This document shows, piece by piece, positions 20,312-28,889 of a DNA stretch of 31,154 nt (the first letter of the stretch is position 1; each line of letters begins with the position of its first letter). The DNA lies in assembly GCA_900544405.1 (NCBI GenBank), contig UQVA01000022.1, forward strand, positions 1 through 31,154, in the 5' to 3' direction. Made by a program: the position numbers and the translations under genes. The notes under the pieces are model-generated. The model was not told where the DNA came from and did not search any database. It saw only the letters and a program-made list of their open reading frames with translations. The DNA comes from an uncultured Eubacteriales bacterium. GTDB lineage: Bacteria > Bacillota > Clostridia > Oscillospirales > Oscillospiraceae.

Positions 20312-22278
20312 GTCCGGCGGAACTGCTTTTCCAGCTGCTTCTTGCTGAGGGTCACGCAGATGGGCCGTCCGTGTGGGCAGTATTTCAAATCTTCCCGCTC
20401 CATGACCTGCTTCACCAGTGCCAGCAATTCCGCTTCATCCGTGTGCCACCCGGCCTTGATGGCCGCCTTACAGGCCACAGTGTGCAGCAATTCGTCCCGC
20501 AGATTGCCGGGGTCCTTCTGTTTTCCCTGGGCCAGGTCACTGGCCAGTTCTTCCAGGGCTTCCTTGGCATTTTCCGGGTCCAAATCCATGGGAATCTGAC
20601 GAAGAAGCACGGTATTTTCTCCGAATTCTTCGATTTCAAAGCCGATTCTATCCAGAAGCCCCTGATTTTCCAGCAGGGTGGCCGCCAATTCCGGGGTCAG
20701 ACGGCAGGGAATAGGGGAGAGCAGGCTCTGGGCGGTCATGCGCTCCTGATTGGCCCGGAGTTTGTCAAACAAAATGCGCTCGTGGGCGGCGTGCTTGTCG
20801 ATAAGAAAAGCGTCCTCCCCCTGCTCCACGATGATGTAGGTCCGGTACAGTTCGCCCACCAGCCGCCAGTCCGGCGTTTCCGGCATGGGGATGGCGGTCT
20901 GCTCTGGCTCCTCCACCGGCGGCACGGGGGCCCGTTCCGGCTGGACCGCTTTCGGCTGCTCCGGTATGGAGGGCAGGGAAGCCACCGGGTCGGCTGGAAC
21001 GGGCGGCACCTCCGGCTTTTTCAGCGGCTCCACCTTCGGCAGGAACACATTCTCCCGCAACGGCGGTCTCGTCTCGCTGACCGGCATCCGGGCCGGCTGG
21101 GCGGCAGGGACCGACGGAGCCGGTGCTGCCGGTGCTGCCTTCTGGGCCGAACGATAATCCGCAGCGGACACAGTCCGGAAGAAATCCGGCTTTTTCTCCG
21201 GGATTTTCGGCGTTTCGACAGCCCTCGTGGTTTCGACGTTTTTCGGTGCTTCGGCGGCAGGAGCGGTACGGAATTGCACCTGGGGCCGGTCCGGGGTCTG
21301 GTTCAAGGCTCCCAGAACACCATAATGCACGCAGTCGAAAACCGCTTTTTCATTCAGGAATTTTACCTCCGTCTTGGCCGGGTGGACGTTCACGTCCACG
21401 GCAGCCGCCGGGAGGGTCAGGTGCAGCACGCAGGCGGGGAATTTGCCCACCATGATCTGATTCCGGTAGGCTTCCTCCAAGGCTGACACCAGCAGCCGGG
21501 ACTTTACGGGCCGGTCGTTGACGAAGAAGGTCTGCAAATTCCGGCTGGGCCGGGAATCCGTGGGCTTGGACACGAAGCCGGACAGGGAATAGTTGTCCCA
21601 CCGGCTGTTCACCGTCACCATCCGGGCGCTGTCCCGGCCATACACGCAGTACACGGCGCTGGCCAGCTTCCCGTCGCCGGGGGTGGAGAGGACCTCTTTC
21701 CCGTCCCGGAGCATCCGGAAGGCCACGTTAGGATGGGCCAGGGCCTGCATCTGCACCGTGGAGGCAATGCGGCTTCCCTCCACGCTGTCGGCCTTCATAA
21801 ATTTCATCCGGGCGGGGGTATTGTAGAAAAGGTCCCGGATAATGATGGTCGTGCCGTCGGGGCACCCGGCCTCGGCCTCCTCCGTGACGGCTCCCGCCTC
21901 CAGGTGGAGGCTCACGCCGCTGACGGAGCCGGGAGTCTTGGTCAGCAGGTCCACCCGGCTCACGGAAGCGATGGCCGCCAGAGCCTCCCCCCGGAAGCCC
22001 ATGGTGCCGATGGCCGCCAGGTCCTCGGCTTTGTGTAGCTTGGAGGTGGCGTGGCGCAGAAAGGCCGTCCGGGCATCCTCGGCGCTCATGCCGGAGCCGT
22101 TGTCCGTGACCCGCAGGAAGGTCATGCCGCCGTCCCGAATCTCAATGGTCACTTGGGATGCCCCGGCGTCCACGGCGTTTTCCAGCAGCTCCTTGGCGGC
22201 GGAGGCAGGGCGCTCCACCACCTCACCTGCGGCAATGAGATTGGCGATATGGGGGGAAAGCTGAATGATTTTGGACAT
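20308..22278 (-). CDS. mutL: DNA mismatch repair protein MutL, 656 aa
   Basis: MutL links mismatch recognition by MutS to strand incision. The N-terminal GHKL ATPase has ELLENAVDAGA (30-40), DNGSGM (59-64) and TMGFRGEAL (92-100). A Pro/Ala-rich linker spans about 335-450. The C-terminal domain carries DKHAAHERILFD at about 494-505, a variant of the DQHAxxExxxxE endonuclease motif with Lys and a final Asp, plus CPHGRP near residue 634. This suits bacteria without MutH that nick through MutL. An in-frame ATG upstream would add 32 residues, but GAGG 6 nt before 22278 and the family start MSKIIQLSPHIANLIAAGEV fix the start. Confidence 0.97.
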   Translation of the reverse strand: MSKIIQLSPHIANLIAAGEVVERPASAAKELLENAVDAGASQVTIEIRDGGMTFLRVTDNGSGMSAEDARTAFLRHATSKLHKAEDLAAIGTMGFRGEALAAIASVSRVDLLTKTPGSVSGVSLHLEAGAVTEEAEAGCPDGTTIIIRDLFYNTPARMKFMKADSVEGSRIASTVQMQALAHPNVAFRMLRDGKEVLSTPGDGKLASAVYCVYGRDSARMVTVNSRWDNYSLSGFVSKPTDSRPSRNLQTFFVNDRPVKSRLLVSALEEAYRNQIMVGKFPACVLHLTLPAAAVDVNVHPAKTEVKFLNEKAVFDCVHYGVLGALNQTPDRPQVQFRTAPAAEAPKNVETTRAVETPKIPEKKPDFFRTVSAADYRSAQKAAPAAPAPSVPAAQPARMPVSETRPPLRENVFLPKVEPLKKPEVPPVPADPVASLPSIPEQPKAVQPERAPVPPVEEPEQTAIPMPETPDWRLVGELYRTYIIVEQGEDAFLIDKHAAHERILFDKLRANQERMTAQSLLSPIPCRLTPELAATLLENQGLLDRIGFEIEEFGENTVLLRQIPMDLDPENAKEALEELASDLAQGKQKDPGNLRDELLHTVACKAAIKAGWHTDEAELLALVKQVMEREDLKYCPHGRPICVTLSKKQLEKQFRRT

Positions 22279-22286
22279 AGCACACC

Positions 22287-22976
22287 TCAACGGAACATAA
22301 TGAGATAGGAACAGAGATTGACCAGCGCATGAACCCCCACGCTGGCCGCCAGGCTGCCGCCCAGGCAGTAGCATCCGGCCAGAATAATTCCGGCTGGGAG
22401 ATACTGCACGATGGCCAGAGCCATCATTTGGGGCGTGTACACGCCGATATAGCCCGTAACATGAACGAGGGCAAAAATGCCCGTAGACACCACCCAGCCC
22501 GTCAACTTATTTTTTCGGGCCGGTTCTCCGAACAGCAGACCCCGAAAAAGGGTCTCCTCCGTAGGTGGGACCAGCACCGCTGTCCCCAGGCCCATGAGCA
22601 GGGGGGCGTTTTGAGCAACGGCGGCAACATTGGCATCATTGGCGTTCACAAACTCCGGGACAAAATGGTCGATCAAAAGCCCCATCAGGGCACTGACGAA
22701 CGTGTAAAGGGAAAAGCCCAGGGCGATGACCACCAGGTTTTTCCAGATGTTTTTCCAGAACTGCCGGAGATTTTCCAACAGAAAATCGTGAAAAATCAGC
22801 AGGACTACCAGGAAATTCGTGGCGAAAAATGCGAAATTCAGCTGCGCCGAATTCAAGGGCTTCGGCAGCAGGGCATTCACCATCGGAAAAAGCCGGGGAA
22901 GGACGAAAATCTCCAATGCCAGGAACACCCAGCCCAGCCGGGCCTCCCGGCGGTTCATGGAAACAGGTACTTCCAT
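22287..22976 (-). CDS. CPBP-family intramembrane metalloprotease, 229 aa
   Basis: This membrane protein of the CPBP (CAAX protease/bacteriocin-processing, Abi) family is a putative intramembrane glutamic or metallo-type protease. It has about six hydrophobic segments. Signature motifs are EETLFRGLLF (Glu140, Glu141, Arg145), FALVH with His172, and HALVN with His216 and Asn220, matching the four family motifs. It starts 3 nt after the mutS stop and ends 8 nt before mutL, so it is inserted between the two repair genes in one transcript. No link to mismatch repair is known. The substrate is unknown. A second ATG at codon 7 is an alternative start. Confidence 0.9.
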   Translation of the reverse strand: MEVPVSMNRREARLGWVFLALEIFVLPRLFPMVNALLPKPLNSAQLNFAFFATNFLVVLLIFHDFLLENLRQFWKNIWKNLVVIALGFSLYTFVSALMGLLIDHFVPEFVNANDANVAAVAQNAPLLMGLGTAVLVPPTEETLFRGLLFGEPARKNKLTGWVVSTGIFALVHVTGYIGVYTPQMMALAIVQYLPAGIILAGCYCLGGSLAASVGVHALVNLCSYLIMFR

Positions 22977-22979
22977 GGC

Positions 22980-25586
22980 TCACCCCAGCATCTTCTTCAG
23001 CTTATAAAGCTGGTTCATGGCCTCGATGGGGGTCAGCACGTCCAGATTGATGGCAGAAAGGGTCTGAGCCACCTGGGCGTAGCCCAGCATTTCCATACTC
23101 ATCTGGTCGTCCTCCGGAGCAGGGGCTGCCGATTTTGCAGGAGCAGGGGTTCCCTCCTGTTCCAGCTGGCTGAGGATTTCCCTGGCACGGGCAATGACAC
23201 TGTTAGGCAGCCCCGCCAGCTTGGCCACTTCCACGCCGTAGCTGTCGTCGGCGGCGCCGGGAATGATTTTCCGCAGGAAGATCATCTGGTCTCCACGCTT
23301 TTTCACGGCGATATTGTAGTTTTTCACATTGGGCAGCTCCTGCTCAATGACGGAAAGCTCATGGTAATGGGTAGCAAACAGGGTCTTGGCCCCCAGTTTT
23401 TTGGGGCTGGCGGCATATTCCAGCACCGCACGGGCGATGGCCATGCCGTCATAGGTAGATGTCCCCCGGCCGATCTCATCCAGAATCAGCAGACTCCGGC
23501 TGGTGGCGTATTTCAGAATGGAAGCCACCTCGCTCATTTCCACCATAAAAGTGGATTGACCGGAGGCCAGGTCGTCGCTGGCGCCGATTCGGGTAAACAC
23601 CCGGTCCACCAGGCCGATGGTTGCCGATCGGGCAGGGACGAAGGAGCCGATCTGTGCCATCAGCACAATCAGCGCCACCTGGCGCATATAGGTGGATTTA
23701 CCGGCCATGTTGGGGCCTGTAATAATGGCCACCTGATTGTTCCGGGAACCCAGGTCCGTATCATTTGGGACAAACAGACTGTCCGTGAGCATCTGCTCCA
23801 CCACCGGATGCCGTCCGTCCACAATGTGGATTTCACTGCCCAGAGTGATTTCCGGGCGGCAGTAGCCCCGCTGGACCGCCACCGTAGCCAGAGAGCAGAG
23901 GGCGTCTGCCGCCGCCACGGCAGAGGCCGTGGTCTGGATGCGGGGAGCCTGCTGGGAAACGTATTCCCGCAGTTCCTGGAACACCTGGTATTCCAGAGCA
24001 TTCAGCCGCTCCTTGGCGGTCAGAATCTGTTCTTCCAGTTCTTTCAGTTCCGGGGTAATATAGCGTTCGTTGTTGGCCAGGGTCTGTTTGCGGATATAAT
24101 TGGCCGGGACCTGGCCCACAAAGGACTTGGAAACATCGATGTAATAGCCGAACACCCGGTTATAGCCCACCTTCAGGGTGCGGATGCCGGTCTTTTCCCG
24201 CTCCGCCGCTTCGATAGCCGCCACGGTGTCGGATCCGCCGTTCATCACGTCCCGGAGCCGGTCCGCCTCGGCGTTGGCCCCTTTTTTCAGCAGTCCGCCT
24301 TCCCGGAGGGTCAGGGGCGCGTTCTCGTCGATGGCCTTCTCGATGCGGTCGGCGCAGTCGGTAATGGGGTCCAGGTCGGCGCAGAGCCGCTTGAGCATGG
24401 GGGCTTCCAGCTGGGTAAGCTGGGCCTTCACGTCCGGCAGTGCCCGCAGTCCACGGGCCAGCCCCAGCATATCCCGGCAGTTCACCGTCCCAGTGACCAC
24501 ACGGGCCATGATACGCTCCAAATCGGAAACGTCCTTCAGGGCTTCTTCCAGTTCGGACCGGACCACCGTCGATTGGGTCAGTTCCTCCACGGCTCCCTGG
24601 CGGCGGGTGATCTCCCCCGCATCCAGCAGGGGTTTTTCCACCCAGCTGCGCAGCAGCCGCCCGCCCATAGCGGTGTGGGTCTTGTCCAGCACCCACAGGA
24701 GGCTTCCTTTTTTGTCTTTTCCCCGGAGGGTCTGGGTCAGTTCCAGATTCCGCCGGGCATCCAGGTCCAGTTCCATAAAATAGCCGGAGGAATAGAAATT
24801 CAGTTCCCGGATATGGGCCAAGTCCGTTTTCTGCACGAACAGCAGCCATTGCAGCAGCACGCCTGCCGCCATCACCGCCGCCGGGAAGGAGGCCAGACCC
24901 AGTTCCTCGACGCTCTTGCCAAAATGGTCCGTCAGGGCCTTCTCGGCAGCTTCCATCTCAAACTGGCCGGGCTTTTCCTCGTCCACGCAGCAGCCCAGCC
25001 GCCGCAGGAGAGCGTCGTTCAGAATTTCGCAGTCCGCTTCCTGTCCGCCCCGCAGGACCTCCGCCGGAGCGAACCGTCCCAGTTCCGAAGCGGTATTCTG
25101 GGGTCCATTGCAGACGGTAGCGTAAAATGCGCCGGTGGACACATCGCAGAAGGCCAGGCCAAACTTCCCGTCCAGGCCGTACAGGCAGGCCATGTAATTG
25201 TTTTTACTTTCCTCCAGCATACTGCCTTCCGTGACGGTGCCGGGGGTGACGATTCGGGTGATGTCCCGCTGGACGATGCCCTTGGCCAGAGCCGGGTCCT
25301 CCAGCTGCTCGCAGATGGCCACTTTATAGCCCTTGGACACCAGCCGGGAAATATAGGAATCCACGCTGTGATAGGGCACGCCGCACATGGGGGTCTGCTC
25401 CTCCTTGGGCTTGGACCGGTCCCGGGTGGTCAGGGTCAGGTCCAGTTCCTTGGCGGCCAGCTTGGCGTCCTCGTCGAACATTTCATAGAAGTCCCCCAGC
25501 CGGAAGAACAGAATGCAGTCCTGATTCTGCTCCTTGATGGCGTTATATTGCCGCTTCATGGGGGTCAATTCCGCTGTCTGTGCCAT
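22980..25586 (-). CDS. mutS: DNA mismatch repair protein MutS, 868 aa
   Basis: MutS1 recognises base mismatches and small loops. The mismatch-wedge motif Phe-Tyr-Glu (33-35, in GDFYEMF) identifies the MutS1 repair type. The C-terminal ATPase has Walker A GPNMAGKST beginning at about residue 624, LLILDEIGRGTST (Walker B) and ATHYHEL. Length is normal. The frame extends 25 residues upstream, into the end of miaB. AGGAGGG immediately before the ATG at 25586 and the start MAQTAELTPMKRQY fix the start. The miaB stop lies 1 nt upstream, so translation is coupled. Confidence 0.98.
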   Translation of the reverse strand: MAQTAELTPMKRQYNAIKEQNQDCILFFRLGDFYEMFDEDAKLAAKELDLTLTTRDRSKPKEEQTPMCGVPYHSVDSYISRLVSKGYKVAICEQLEDPALAKGIVQRDITRIVTPGTVTEGSMLEESKNNYMACLYGLDGKFGLAFCDVSTGAFYATVCNGPQNTASELGRFAPAEVLRGGQEADCEILNDALLRRLGCCVDEEKPGQFEMEAAEKALTDHFGKSVEELGLASFPAAVMAAGVLLQWLLFVQKTDLAHIRELNFYSSGYFMELDLDARRNLELTQTLRGKDKKGSLLWVLDKTHTAMGGRLLRSWVEKPLLDAGEITRRQGAVEELTQSTVVRSELEEALKDVSDLERIMARVVTGTVNCRDMLGLARGLRALPDVKAQLTQLEAPMLKRLCADLDPITDCADRIEKAIDENAPLTLREGGLLKKGANAEADRLRDVMNGGSDTVAAIEAAEREKTGIRTLKVGYNRVFGYYIDVSKSFVGQVPANYIRKQTLANNERYITPELKELEEQILTAKERLNALEYQVFQELREYVSQQAPRIQTTASAVAAADALCSLATVAVQRGYCRPEITLGSEIHIVDGRHPVVEQMLTDSLFVPNDTDLGSRNNQVAIITGPNMAGKSTYMRQVALIVLMAQIGSFVPARSATIGLVDRVFTRIGASDDLASGQSTFMVEMSEVASILKYATSRSLLILDEIGRGTSTYDGMAIARAVLEYAASPKKLGAKTLFATHYHELSVIEQELPNVKNYNIAVKKRGDQMIFLRKIIPGAADDSYGVEVAKLAGLPNSVIARAREILSQLEQEGTPAPAKSAAPAPEDDQMSMEMLGYAQVAQTLSAINLDVLTPIEAMNQLYKLKKMLG

Positions 25587-25587
25587 T

Positions 25588-27000
25588 TCATCCCTCCTGT
25601 AAGATCCCGGTAAGGCTCCAGGTGGTGGAGCCGGTGATTTCAAGATTCTGATAGGACCCAATGAGCGCCGGGTCCCCGGCGAAACGCACCAGCCGTCCGC
25701 CCTCGGTCCGGGCCGTCAGCAGGTCGCCGTCCTCCTGCCCGTCCACCAGACAGCGCATGGTTTTACCAACGTATGCCCGGTGCAGTTTCTCGGAAATGCT
25801 GTTCTGCAGGGCGCAAAGCTCGTCGAACCGGCGGTTTTTCTCGCCCGCCGGAGTGGGGTCCTCCATCTTCGCCGCAGGGGTTCCGGGTCGGGGAGAAAAA
25901 ATAAAGGTAAAGAGGGCATCGTAGCGCACCTGACGGATCAGGGACATGGTCTCCTGAAAATCCTCCTCGGTCTCCCCCGGGAAGCCAACAATCACATCAG
26001 AGGTCAGCACCAGGTCCGGCATGACTTTTTTTGCATATTCCACCTTGGAAAGGTAGGTTTCCCGGTCGTAGTGCCGGTTCATAGCTTTTAAGACACGGCT
26101 GGAACCGGACTGGAAGGGGAGATGCAGCTGCTTGGCGATTTTCGGGTATTGGGCCATGGTGTCGAACAGCTTGGTGCTGGCGTCTCTGGGGTGGCTGGTC
26201 ATGAATCGCACCAGGAAGTCCCCGTCCAGGGAGGCGATCTGCGCCAGCAGGTCCGCAAAGTCCACGCCGCAGTCCAGGTCCTTCCCGTAGGAATTCACGT
26301 TCTGTCCCAGGAGGGTAATTTCCTTGCAGCCGGAGGCAATCAGGGCCTTGCATTCTTCCAGAATGTCCTGAGGCTTCCGGCTCCGCTCCCGGCCACGGAC
26401 GTAGGGCACGATGCAGTAGGTACAGAAATTATTGCAGCCGTACATAATGGATACCCAGCTTTTCAGGGTGTTGTCCCGGAGCATGGGCAGGCCCTCGGCA
26501 ATGGAACCGGCCTCGTCCTGGACGAAGAACTGCCGCTTTTTCTCCGTCAGCACCCGGTAGAGAAGCTCCGGGAACTGCCAGAGATGGTGTGTGGAGAATA
26601 CGCCGTTGACATGGGGGTAGCTTTTGCGGATGCGCTCCACCACCTCCGTCTGACCGGCCATGCAGCCGCATAAGAATATTTTCTGCTCTGGGTGGCGGCG
26701 CTTGGTGTGGGTCAGGGCCCCCAGATTACCGAATACCCGCTGCTCGGCGTGCTCCCGGATGGCGCAGGTGTTCATAATGACCACGTCCGCCCCCTCGGCT
26801 TCCTGGGCGATCTCATAGCCGCACTGGCTCAGCAGGCCCCGGAGGGTCTGGGAGTCGGCTTCGTTCTGCTGGCAGCCGTAGGTCTCCACATAGGCCTTGG
26901 GGGTCCGCCCGGCCTGGTGCCAGTAATTTTCAATTTTATCACAGAAGGCGTACTGGGCCTCCAGCTGTTCCTGCGAAATAACGGTGGTTTTGGCTCCCAT
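25588..27000 (-). CDS. miaB: tRNA (ms2i6A37) methylthiotransferase MiaB, 470 aa
   Basis: MiaB is a radical-SAM enzyme with two [4Fe-4S] clusters that adds a methylthio group to C2 of i6A37 in tRNA, following MiaA. The UPF0004 domain holds three cluster cysteines (Cys43 in YGCQQNEAD, Cys79 in NTCAIRE, Cys113 in CGCMAG). The radical-SAM motif CNNFCTYC uses Cys189, Cys193 and Cys196. The TRAM domain forms the C-terminal 65 residues or so. Length fits MiaB, and the sequence lacks the features I associate with RimO or MtaB. ATG at 27000 has GGAGG at 7 nt. It is the first gene of the operon that ends in hfq, with a promoter divergent from the foldase gene. Confidence 0.97.
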   Translation of the reverse strand: MGAKTTVISQEQLEAQYAFCDKIENYWHQAGRTPKAYVETYGCQQNEADSQTLRGLLSQCGYEIAQEAEGADVVIMNTCAIREHAEQRVFGNLGALTHTKRRHPEQKIFLCGCMAGQTEVVERIRKSYPHVNGVFSTHHLWQFPELLYRVLTEKKRQFFVQDEAGSIAEGLPMLRDNTLKSWVSIMYGCNNFCTYCIVPYVRGRERSRKPQDILEECKALIASGCKEITLLGQNVNSYGKDLDCGVDFADLLAQIASLDGDFLVRFMTSHPRDASTKLFDTMAQYPKIAKQLHLPFQSGSSRVLKAMNRHYDRETYLSKVEYAKKVMPDLVLTSDVIVGFPGETEEDFQETMSLIRQVRYDALFTFIFSPRPGTPAAKMEDPTPAGEKNRRFDELCALQNSISEKLHRAYVGKTMRCLVDGQEDGDLLTARTEGGRLVRFAGDPALIGSYQNLEITGSTTWSLTGILQEG

Positions 27001-27037
27001 GAGAATTCCTCCGAAAAAGATACTGATTCAACAATAA

Positions 27038-27066
27038 ATAATAGCAGTTTTTCGGGAACTTTTCAA
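27038..27066 (-). promoter_or_regulatory. Promoter of the miaB-hfq operon
   Basis: On the minus strand, TTGAAA (27061-27066), a 17-bp spacer and TATTAT (27038-27043). Confidence 0.75.
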
Positions 27067-27113
27067 GAGGGAAGCAGGAATTTTGCGGTTTTGTAAACAT
27101 TTGCCCTTTGCTC

Positions 27114-27142
27114 TTGCTTTTTACCGCCGTCCGTGGTAAACT
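27114..27142 (+). promoter_or_regulatory. Promoter of the foldase gene
   Basis: TTGCTT (27114-27119), a 17-bp spacer and TAAACT (27137-27142), divergent from the miaB promoter. Confidence 0.6.
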
Positions 27143-27186
27143 TGTTGCATTATTTGCCCGGCGAACGCCGGGAGAAAGAGGAAACC

Positions 27187-28683
27187 ATGGAATGTAAATA
27201 TTGTCATGCGGACATCCCGGATTCCGCCCGGTTCTGCCCGGAATGCGGCAAGCCTACCGCAGAAGCAGCCCCGGAGACGGAGACCGAAGCCGTGGAAACG
27301 CCGGTGACCGAAGAAGTCGCCGATACTGTTACGGACGAAACTCCGGCCAGCGAGACTGAGGAAGTTGAGGAAACCGCTGAAAAGCCTGAAGAACCCGCTG
27401 CCGAGCCGGTTCCGGATGCTCCCCGGCATAAGGCCAGCCCCTGGAAGATCGTCGTAGCCGCCGTTCTGGTGGTGGCGCTGATCGGCAGTATCTTTGCCAT
27501 AATCATTGCCTGCCGCAGCAGCCAGCCCAGTGCCGATGCAACAACCCCCACGGACAGCACGAACAGCACCGATTCCACCACCGCAACCGTGGACCTGACC
27601 AAGTTCCCCCACTACACCGTTGCCGACGACAAGGCCGCCGAGACTGCCAATGTGGTCGTTGGCCAGATCGCAGACGACACCATCACAAATGGCCAGTTCC
27701 AGGTCTATTACTGGATGGGCGTTTACAACTTCCTGAACTATTACGGCAACTATATCTCCTACCTGGGTCTGGACTACACCAAGCCTCTGGACGAGCAGGT
27801 TCAGGCCAGCGGCGAGGAGACTTGGCAGCAGTATTTTGTGGAGGCCGCCTTTGATAACTGGCACCGCTACGAGGCGTTGTCCCTGCTGGCCAAGCAAAAT
27901 GGCATGACTCTGGGTGAGGAATTGCAGACCCAGCTGGACTCCGTTCCCGAGAACATGAAAAAAAATGCGCAGGAGAACGGCTACGACAGCGCCGAAGCCA
28001 TGCTGCAAAAGGAAGTGGGCGCCGGGGTCACCATGGACGACTACCTCTATTATCTGGAGCGGTACTACCTGGGCTACCAGTATTTTGAGAGCGTTTACAA
28101 CACCCTCACCGCCACCGACGAGGAAATTGACGCTTATTACACCGAAAATTCCGATACCTTCGTGAGCCAGGGTCTGGACCGGGAAGGGGAGAAGAAGATC
28201 GACGTGCGGCACATCCTCATTCAGCCGGAGAACGGCGTGAAGGACGACGACGGCAACACCACCTATTCCGAGGAGGATTGGGAGGCAGCCCGGGTGAAGG
28301 CTCAGCAAATTCTGGACGACTGGCTGGCCGGGGAGGCTACCGAGGACACCTTCGCCGAAGCTGCCGCCGCCAACTCCGTGGACAGCTCCGCTTCCAACGG
28401 CGGTCTGTACTCCAACGTTTCTCAGGGCGACATGACCGACGAATTTGACGCCTGGTGCTTTGACGACAGCCGCCAGACCGGCGACTACGGTCTGGTCCGC
28501 ACCAAGTACGGCTACCATGTGATGTTCTTCTCCGGCCTCAGCTGGTACAACACCGCCAAGAGCGCCCTGCTGAGCCAGAAGTCCAACGACTTTGTGGACA
28601 ATGCCATCGAGCAGTTCGAGATGACCTACGACCTGGACAAGTTGGCCATTGCCGCCGTGCAGCTGGGCAACGCAACGGAGTAA
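27187..28683 (+). CDS. Zinc-ribbon, membrane-anchored PpiC-type foldase (PrsA-like), 498 aa
   Basis: The domain order is unusual. A zinc ribbon at the extreme N terminus (Cys3, Cys6, Cys17, Cys20) is followed by a very acidic Glu/Thr/Pro linker (about 24-80), one transmembrane segment (about 86-109) and a Ser/Thr linker. Then come a SurA/PrsA-like N-domain (about 150-330) and a parvulin PpiC domain from about 339 (VRHILIQPEN) to about 455 (GYHVMFF). The ribbon should be cytoplasmic and the prolyl isomerase extracytoplasmic, where it would help fold secreted proteins. It lacks the lipobox of classical PrsA. GAGG before ATG 27187 and the cysteine pattern support this start over an upstream GTG. 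The signalling role of the ribbon is unknown. Confidence 0.9.
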   Translation: MECKYCHADIPDSARFCPECGKPTAEAAPETETEAVETPVTEEVADTVTDETPASETEEVEETAEKPEEPAAEPVPDAPRHKASPWKIVVAAVLVVALIGSIFAIIIACRSSQPSADATTPTDSTNSTDSTTATVDLTKFPHYTVADDKAAETANVVVGQIADDTITNGQFQVYYWMGVYNFLNYYGNYISYLGLDYTKPLDEQVQASGEETWQQYFVEAAFDNWHRYEALSLLAKQNGMTLGEELQTQLDSVPENMKKNAQENGYDSAEAMLQKEVGAGVTMDDYLYYLERYYLGYQYFESVYNTLTATDEEIDAYYTENSDTFVSQGLDREGEKKIDVRHILIQPENGVKDDDGNTTYSEEDWEAARVKAQQILDDWLAGEATEDTFAEAAAANSVDSSASNGGLYSNVSQGDMTDEFDAWCFDDSRQTGDYGLVRTKYGYHVMFFSGLSWYNTAKSALLSQKSNDFVDNAIEQFEMTYDLDKLAIAAVQLGNATE

Positions 28684-28710
28684 TTCCGAAAAATACCCAT
28701 AAAAAATCAT

Positions 28711-28752
28711 CCGCATAGGGGTACCCTCCGTAAGGAAGGTACCCCTATGCGG
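28711..28752. terminator. Long hairpin terminator between convergent units
   Basis: A 19-bp stem (28711-28729 with 28734-28752) and a 4-nt loop. Its single C-A mismatch becomes a G-U pair when read on the minus strand, where TGATTTTTT follows. It therefore fits minus-strand termination best, but may also end the foldase transcript. Confidence 0.85.
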
Positions 28753-28879
28753 TTCTCAGTTTAATCAGTTTTCGGAAAGCTTGCACTGTTTTCTCTTTGC
28801 TGCGCTCAGTGAAGTGATGCTGTTTGGCATCTTCCATCTTCTCCTGGGTCAACTCGTGGAGGATACCCACGCCGCTGTA
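28745..28879 (-). pseudogene. Possible 44-codon gene remnant
   Basis: Between the surface-protein stop and the terminator, the minus strand stays open for 44 codons and ends in TAG inside the terminator hairpin. The product would be charged and helical (for example TQEKMEDAKQHHFTERSKEK, then RKLIKL). There is no start codon with an SD at its beginning, where a stop is met. It looks like the 3' end of a disrupted gene that once used the terminator. I do not recognise the family, and chance openness is possible. Confidence 0.3.
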
Positions 28880-28889
28880 TTATCCGTTA

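Noticed and set aside
22329..25613. Antisense open frame of 1094 codons across mutS
   Set aside because: Shadow frame opposite a complete mutS; no recognisable domain.
27121..28716. Antisense open frame of 531 codons across the foldase gene
   Set aside because: The plus-strand foldase has a zinc ribbon, TM segment and PpiC domain in order; the antisense frame has none.
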